The notes under the pieces were generated by a model. That model made no database searches. It saw nothing but the letters and a program-made list of their open reading frames with translations, and was not told the DNA's origin. This document shows, piece after piece, positions 4,887 to 7,788 of a stretch of 7,788 bases of DNA. Numbering within the stretch: position 1 is the stretch's first letter; every line of letters starts with the position of its first letter. Source of the stretch: Deltaproteobacteria bacterium. Its GTDB lineage: Bacteria; Desulfobacterota; DSM-4660; Desulfatiglandales; Desulfatiglandaceae. The position numbers were made by a program, and so were the translations under genes. The DNA lies in NCBI GenBank assembly GCA_021159525.1, contig JAGHEC010000414.1:1-7788 (forward strand), read 5' to 3'.

Positions 4887-7508
4887 GCCGTTTACGGCCT
4901 TAAAGGCCTCGCCCAGTTTTTCTGGTTGATCGCCGCCGCCTTGGGCCATGTCCGGACGGCCCCCGCCTTTACCTCCTACCAGGCCTGATGCCTGCCGAAC
5001 AATGTCTCCCGCATGGAAACGTCCTGTGAGATCGCGGGTCACCCCGCAGATGAGCATAACCTTTCCCCGTGTCCTTGCGCCCAGGACCACAATGCCTGAC
5101 CCCAGCTTGTCCTTGATTCGATCAGCCCACTCTCGAAGCTCCTTGGGCGATGCGGCCTCCACCTCCCGGACAATGACCCGAACGCCTTTGATTTCGTGAA
5201 CCCCGGCCAGAAGGTCGTCTGACTGCCGGGTAAGGAGCTTGGCAGTGAGCGACGCTGCTTCCCGTTCCTTTTCCTTGATTGTTTTAAGCAGCCGTTCAAT
5301 CCTCTCGGTTACTTGATCCGGGCTTGTCTTGAGCAGAGAGGCCGAGGACTTAAGCTCACGCTCTCTTCTCAGGGTGTACTCAAAGGCCGCCTTGCCTGTC
5401 ATGGCCTCAATCCGGCGCATATTGGCGGCTACAGCCCCTTCGCTTACAATGCGAAACAGGCCGATATTCCCGGTCCGCTCTGTGTGGGTCCCCCCACACA
5501 ACTCCCTGCTGACACCGTCTCCGACAGATACCAGCCTGACCGTCTCGCCGTATTTCTCTTCAAAGATGGCCATGGCCCCGGTCTTCATAGCCTCATCCTT
5601 GGACATAACCTGTATCCGCACCGGCAGGTTCTCCCGGATATGCCGATTGACCAAGCGCTCGATTTCCTCCAGCCTCTCAGGCAATACCTGCGCAAAATGA
5701 CTGAAGTCGAACCGGAGCCTGTCCGGGGAGACCAGGGACCCGGCCTGCTTCACGTGATCGCCCAGGACTTCCCGGAGGGCCGCGTGCAGGAGATGGGTGG
5801 CCGTATGGTTACAGGCAATTGCTCCCCGTCTGTTGCGGTCCACAACTGCCGTGACCGGGTCGGCCACGGTTATCTCCCCGGTTTCAAGATAGCCCCGATG
5901 GACAAAGAGATCAGTTCCGACCTTGAAGGTGTGGGTGACGCGGAATTGCGCGCTCCGGGTTCGTATCCACCCGGCATCCCCGACCTGCCCCCCTGATTCT
6001 GCATAGAAGGGCGTCCGGTCCAGTGTCAGATCAGCCTCTTCCCCGGCCGCGATCGAGCCGACCTCTTTGCCCGCCGCGGCCATTGCCGTCACCGAGGCCT
6101 CTGATTCGAGTTGCTCATATCCCACAAATCGACTGGTGAGCCCGCGGGCCAGGAATTTTCGGAAAACCTCCGGGATCTCGGCCTCGCCGCTCCCTTTCCA
6201 CGATTCCTGCGACAGGGTCCTTTGTCGGGCCATGGAACGATGATACCCTTCAGTATCCACGCTCAGGCCTTCGTCCCGGGCCACATCCTCCACGATATCG
6301 AGGGAGAGCCCGTAGGTGTCATACAATTTGAACGCCATGTCGCCGGGAATGGTGTCGCGGCCTTTGGCCTTCAATTCCTCTATGGCTTCATTCAATACCC
6401 GCATGCCGTAATTGAGGGTATCGGCAAACCGCCTTTCCTCGTTTTCCACCACCCCCTGGATCAGGCTCTTTCCCTGTACGAGCTCGTTATAATCCGCTCC
6501 CATAACCTCAATTACCCTGTCGCATACAGAGCGGAGAAACGGTTCTTTCAGGCCCAGGACCTGGCCGAAACGGACGGCCCTGCGGATAATCCGTCTCAGG
6601 ACATACCCCCGGCCATCATTGGAGGGGATGATCCCATCCCCGATGAGAAAGGCCACGGCCCGTGAATGGTCCGCAATCACCCGGAAGGCCACGTCCTGTT
6701 TGTCATGATCTCCATACGACTTTCCTGATAATTCCTGGATGCGGCCGATGATATCGCAAAACAGGTCCGTGTCATAATTTGAGGTCTTTCCCTGAATTAC
6801 GGCGGTAATCCGCTCCAGGCCCATGCCGGTGTCGATATTGGGCCGAGGAAGGGGCGTAAGGTTGCCTTTTTCATCCCGATCAAACTGGGTAAACACCAGA
6901 TTCCAGATCTCCAGAAACCGGTTGCAGTCACATCCCGGGCCGCAGTCCTGGAGGCCGCATCCGACAGCCAAACCCTGATCTATATGGATCTCTGAACAGG
7001 GACCGCACGGCCCTGTGTCTCCCATTGCCCAGAAATTATCCTTTTCTCCCAGCCTCACGATCCGCTCTGCCGGCAAACCGATTTTCTCTTCCCAGATCCG
7101 GTAGGCCTCCTCATCGTCCTGGAAAACCGAGACATACAGCCGGTCCACCGGAAGACGGTATCCCTCCGTCAAAAGTTCCCATCCCCATTCAATGGCCTCT
7201 TCCTTGAAATAATCGCCAAAGGAGAAGTTCCCCAGCATCTCAAAAAAGGTATGGTGTCTCGGGGTGTATCCCACATTTTCGAGATCGTTGTGTTTGCCCC
7301 CTGCGCGCATGCACTTCTGGGAGCTGGCCGCCCGCGTATAACCCGGGTTGTCCTCGCCAAGGAAGGCCCTCTTGAACTGGACCATCCCCGCATTGGTAAA
7401 CAGAAGGGTGGGATCATCCCTTGGCGCCAGTGATGAGCTTTCAACGATTCGGTGGCCGCGGCCCTTGAAGTAGTCTAAAAAAGCATTCCTGATTTCCCTG
7501 AAATTCAT
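4854..7508 (-). CDS. alaS: Alanyl-tRNA synthetase
   Basis: The product has 884 residues, full length for bacterial AlaRS. It charges tRNA-Ala with alanine and edits mischarged Ser/Gly. The class II catalytic domain (1 to about 240) contains FTNAGMVQFK (37-46), HTFFEMLGNFSFGDYF (86-101), the AMGDTGPCGPCSEIH region (161-175) and DTGMGLER (226-233). The tRNA-recognition domain follows. The editing domain carries the zinc-binding and catalytic residues HTATH (His568 and His572) and CGGTH (Cys671 and His675). The C-Ala domain ends with GGGRPDMAQGGG (848-859). Nothing essential is missing. The ATG at 7508 fits the conserved MNFREIRNAF start; AAGG lies about seven bases upstream. No convincing promoter could be defined in the AT-rich gap 7509-7555, and the right repeat begins 47 bases upstream. 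Confidence 0.98.
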   Translation of the reverse strand: MNFREIRNAFLDYFKGRGHRIVESSSLAPRDDPTLLFTNAGMVQFKRAFLGEDNPGYTRAASSQKCMRAGGKHNDLENVGYTPRHHTFFEMLGNFSFGDYFKEEAIEWGWELLTEGYRLPVDRLYVSVFQDDEEAYRIWEEKIGLPAERIVRLGEKDNFWAMGDTGPCGPCSEIHIDQGLAVGCGLQDCGPGCDCNRFLEIWNLVFTQFDRDEKGNLTPLPRPNIDTGMGLERITAVIQGKTSNYDTDLFCDIIGRIQELSGKSYGDHDKQDVAFRVIADHSRAVAFLIGDGIIPSNDGRGYVLRRIIRRAVRFGQVLGLKEPFLRSVCDRVIEVMGADYNELVQGKSLIQGVVENEERRFADTLNYGMRVLNEAIEELKAKGRDTIPGDMAFKLYDTYGLSLDIVEDVARDEGLSVDTEGYHRSMARQRTLSQESWKGSGEAEIPEVFRKFLARGLTSRFVGYEQLESEASVTAMAAAGKEVGSIAAGEEADLTLDRTPFYAESGGQVGDAGWIRTRSAQFRVTHTFKVGTDLFVHRGYLETGEITVADPVTAVVDRNRRGAIACNHTATHLLHAALREVLGDHVKQAGSLVSPDRLRFDFSHFAQVLPERLEEIERLVNRHIRENLPVRIQVMSKDEAMKTGAMAIFEEKYGETVRLVSVGDGVSRELCGGTHTERTGNIGLFRIVSEGAVAANMRRIEAMTGKAAFEYTLRRERELKSSASLLKTSPDQVTERIERLLKTIKEKEREAASLTAKLLTRQSDDLLAGVHEIKGVRVIVREVEAASPKELREWADRIKDKLGSGIVVLGARTRGKVMLICGVTRDLTGRFHAGDIVRQASGLVGGKGGGRPDMAQGGGDQPEKLGEAFKAVNGLIKQGKEGVS
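4886..4921 (+). terminator. Candidate terminator of the trx-bamD series, inside alaS coding sequence
   Basis: Directly at the bamD stop lies GGCCG-TTTA-CGGCC (4886-4899), a perfect 5-bp stem with a four-base loop. It overlaps a second palindrome, GGCCTTAAAGGCC (4896-4908), with which it competes. A run of five T follows at 4917-4921. It would end plus-strand transcription within the last codons of alaS on the other strand. The gap between the hairpin and the T-run is long, so strength is uncertain. Confidence 0.4.
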
Positions 7509-7528
7509 TAATTCGCCTTATATAGTCG

Positions 7529-7714
7529 TTAATTAAAGAGTCTGATACGTAAATTCCGTAATAGCTCAATAAATAGGGGCACGAGGGTTTTTCTGACGCG
7601 ACTGCCGGGAGGGCGCCGTCTCTCTTCGTGACTTATCAGTTGGGGAAGCCGCAGCTCGACAAAGTCGAGAATGCCAAAGGGGGCAAGCCTGCCCGCCATT
7701 GCCTTGTTACCCAT
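7529..7714 (-). CDS. Small ORF carried by the right repeat (61 residues)
   Basis: The ATG at 7714 is preceded by a strong AAGGAGG (7719-7725), four bases away, on the same strand as alaS. The peptide begins MGNKAMAGRLAPFGILDFVE and is short and amphipathic, with a basic middle (ERRRPP) and no domain I recognise. About 52 codons lie within the repeat; the rest run into unique sequence and stop 20 bases before the alaS start. In the left repeat the same frame is broken by a one-base deletion and the binding site is degraded. Translation is plausible here but conservation is not shown. The alternative is a chance ORF in a GC-rich non-coding element. A longer frame starting at 7762 lacks a ribosome binding site. 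Confidence 0.3.
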   Translation of the reverse strand: MGNKAMAGRLAPFGILDFVELRLPQLISHEERRRPPGSRVRKTLVPLFIELLRNLRIRLFN

Positions 7715-7788
7715 GTTACCTCCTTCTGCCATCGCAGATCCACGGGACGAAAGTCTTGGCAAGAACGCTCAATTGGCCTTGGCAGGCG
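7556..7788 (-). repeat. Dispersed repeat, right copy (truncated by the window end)
   Basis: This is the inverted partner of 76-311, beginning with CCGTAATAGCTCAATAAATA at 7556 and continuing to the last base. It contains a perfect hairpin CTCGAC-AAA-GTCGAG (7655-7669), whereas the left copy has a mismatch here. It also has the GGGCA/TGCCC hairpin and an intact short ORF with a strong ribosome binding site. On this evidence it is the better-preserved copy. The outer arm corresponding to bases 1-75 would lie beyond the window. It ends 47 bases upstream of alaS and points toward it, so it could influence alaS transcription. Confidence 0.85.

Noticed and set aside
5313..5996. A 227-codon plus-strand frame within alaS
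   Set aside because: AlaRS is complete on the other strand with all motifs, and this frame shows no domain or ribosome binding site.
1..7788. CRISPR array, toxin-antitoxin pair, retron or phage defence system
   Set aside because: No short regular direct repeats with spacers, reverse transcriptase, nuclease, transposase or integrase was seen on either strand.

Overview
This window looks like a chromosomal segment of an uncultured, anaerobic Gram-negative bacterium, most likely from the Desulfobacterota (former Deltaproteobacteria). That is an inference. It rests on a DUF362 protein carrying a two-cluster ferredoxin insert, on the style of the AlaRS and BamD proteins, and on a Gram-negative outer-membrane assembly lipoprotein. 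No sequence search was possible.

Layout from left to right. Bases 1-311 hold a dispersed repeat with long imperfect inverted arms, followed by a terminator-like hairpin. A DUF362/ferredoxin gene lies on the minus strand (399-1508). A divergent gap of about 230 bases carries a candidate promoter and a doubtful small ORF. A plus-strand gene series then runs from 1740 to 4886: an exported rhodanese-like protein without the catalytic cysteine, a 60-residue HTH-like protein, a 270-base gene-free and hairpin-rich stretch, thioredoxin (trxA), thioredoxin reductase (trxB) and the lipoprotein bamD. Full-length alaS (4854-7508, minus strand) converges on bamD, and the two coding regions overlap by 33 bases. 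Bases 7556-7788 are a second copy of the left repeat in inverted orientation, cut by the window edge.

How the genes fit together. TrxB and TrxA form a complete NADPH-dependent thiol-reducing pair in the cytoplasm. The rhodanese-like protein is predicted to be exported, and BamD works at the inner face of the outer membrane, so the series joins thiol/redox functions to envelope functions. trxB and bamD are joined by a TAATG overlap. AlaRS is a housekeeping enzyme with all expected catalytic and editing residues.

The least ordinary part is the pair of roughly 95% identical inverted repeats at the two ends. Each contains small hairpins and a short ORF that is intact with a strong ribosome binding site in one copy only. 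They look like a short non-autonomous, MITE-like element. They may also explain why the window stops where it does, because assemblies break at multicopy repeats. I found no CRISPR array, tRNA, rRNA, transposase or defence system.
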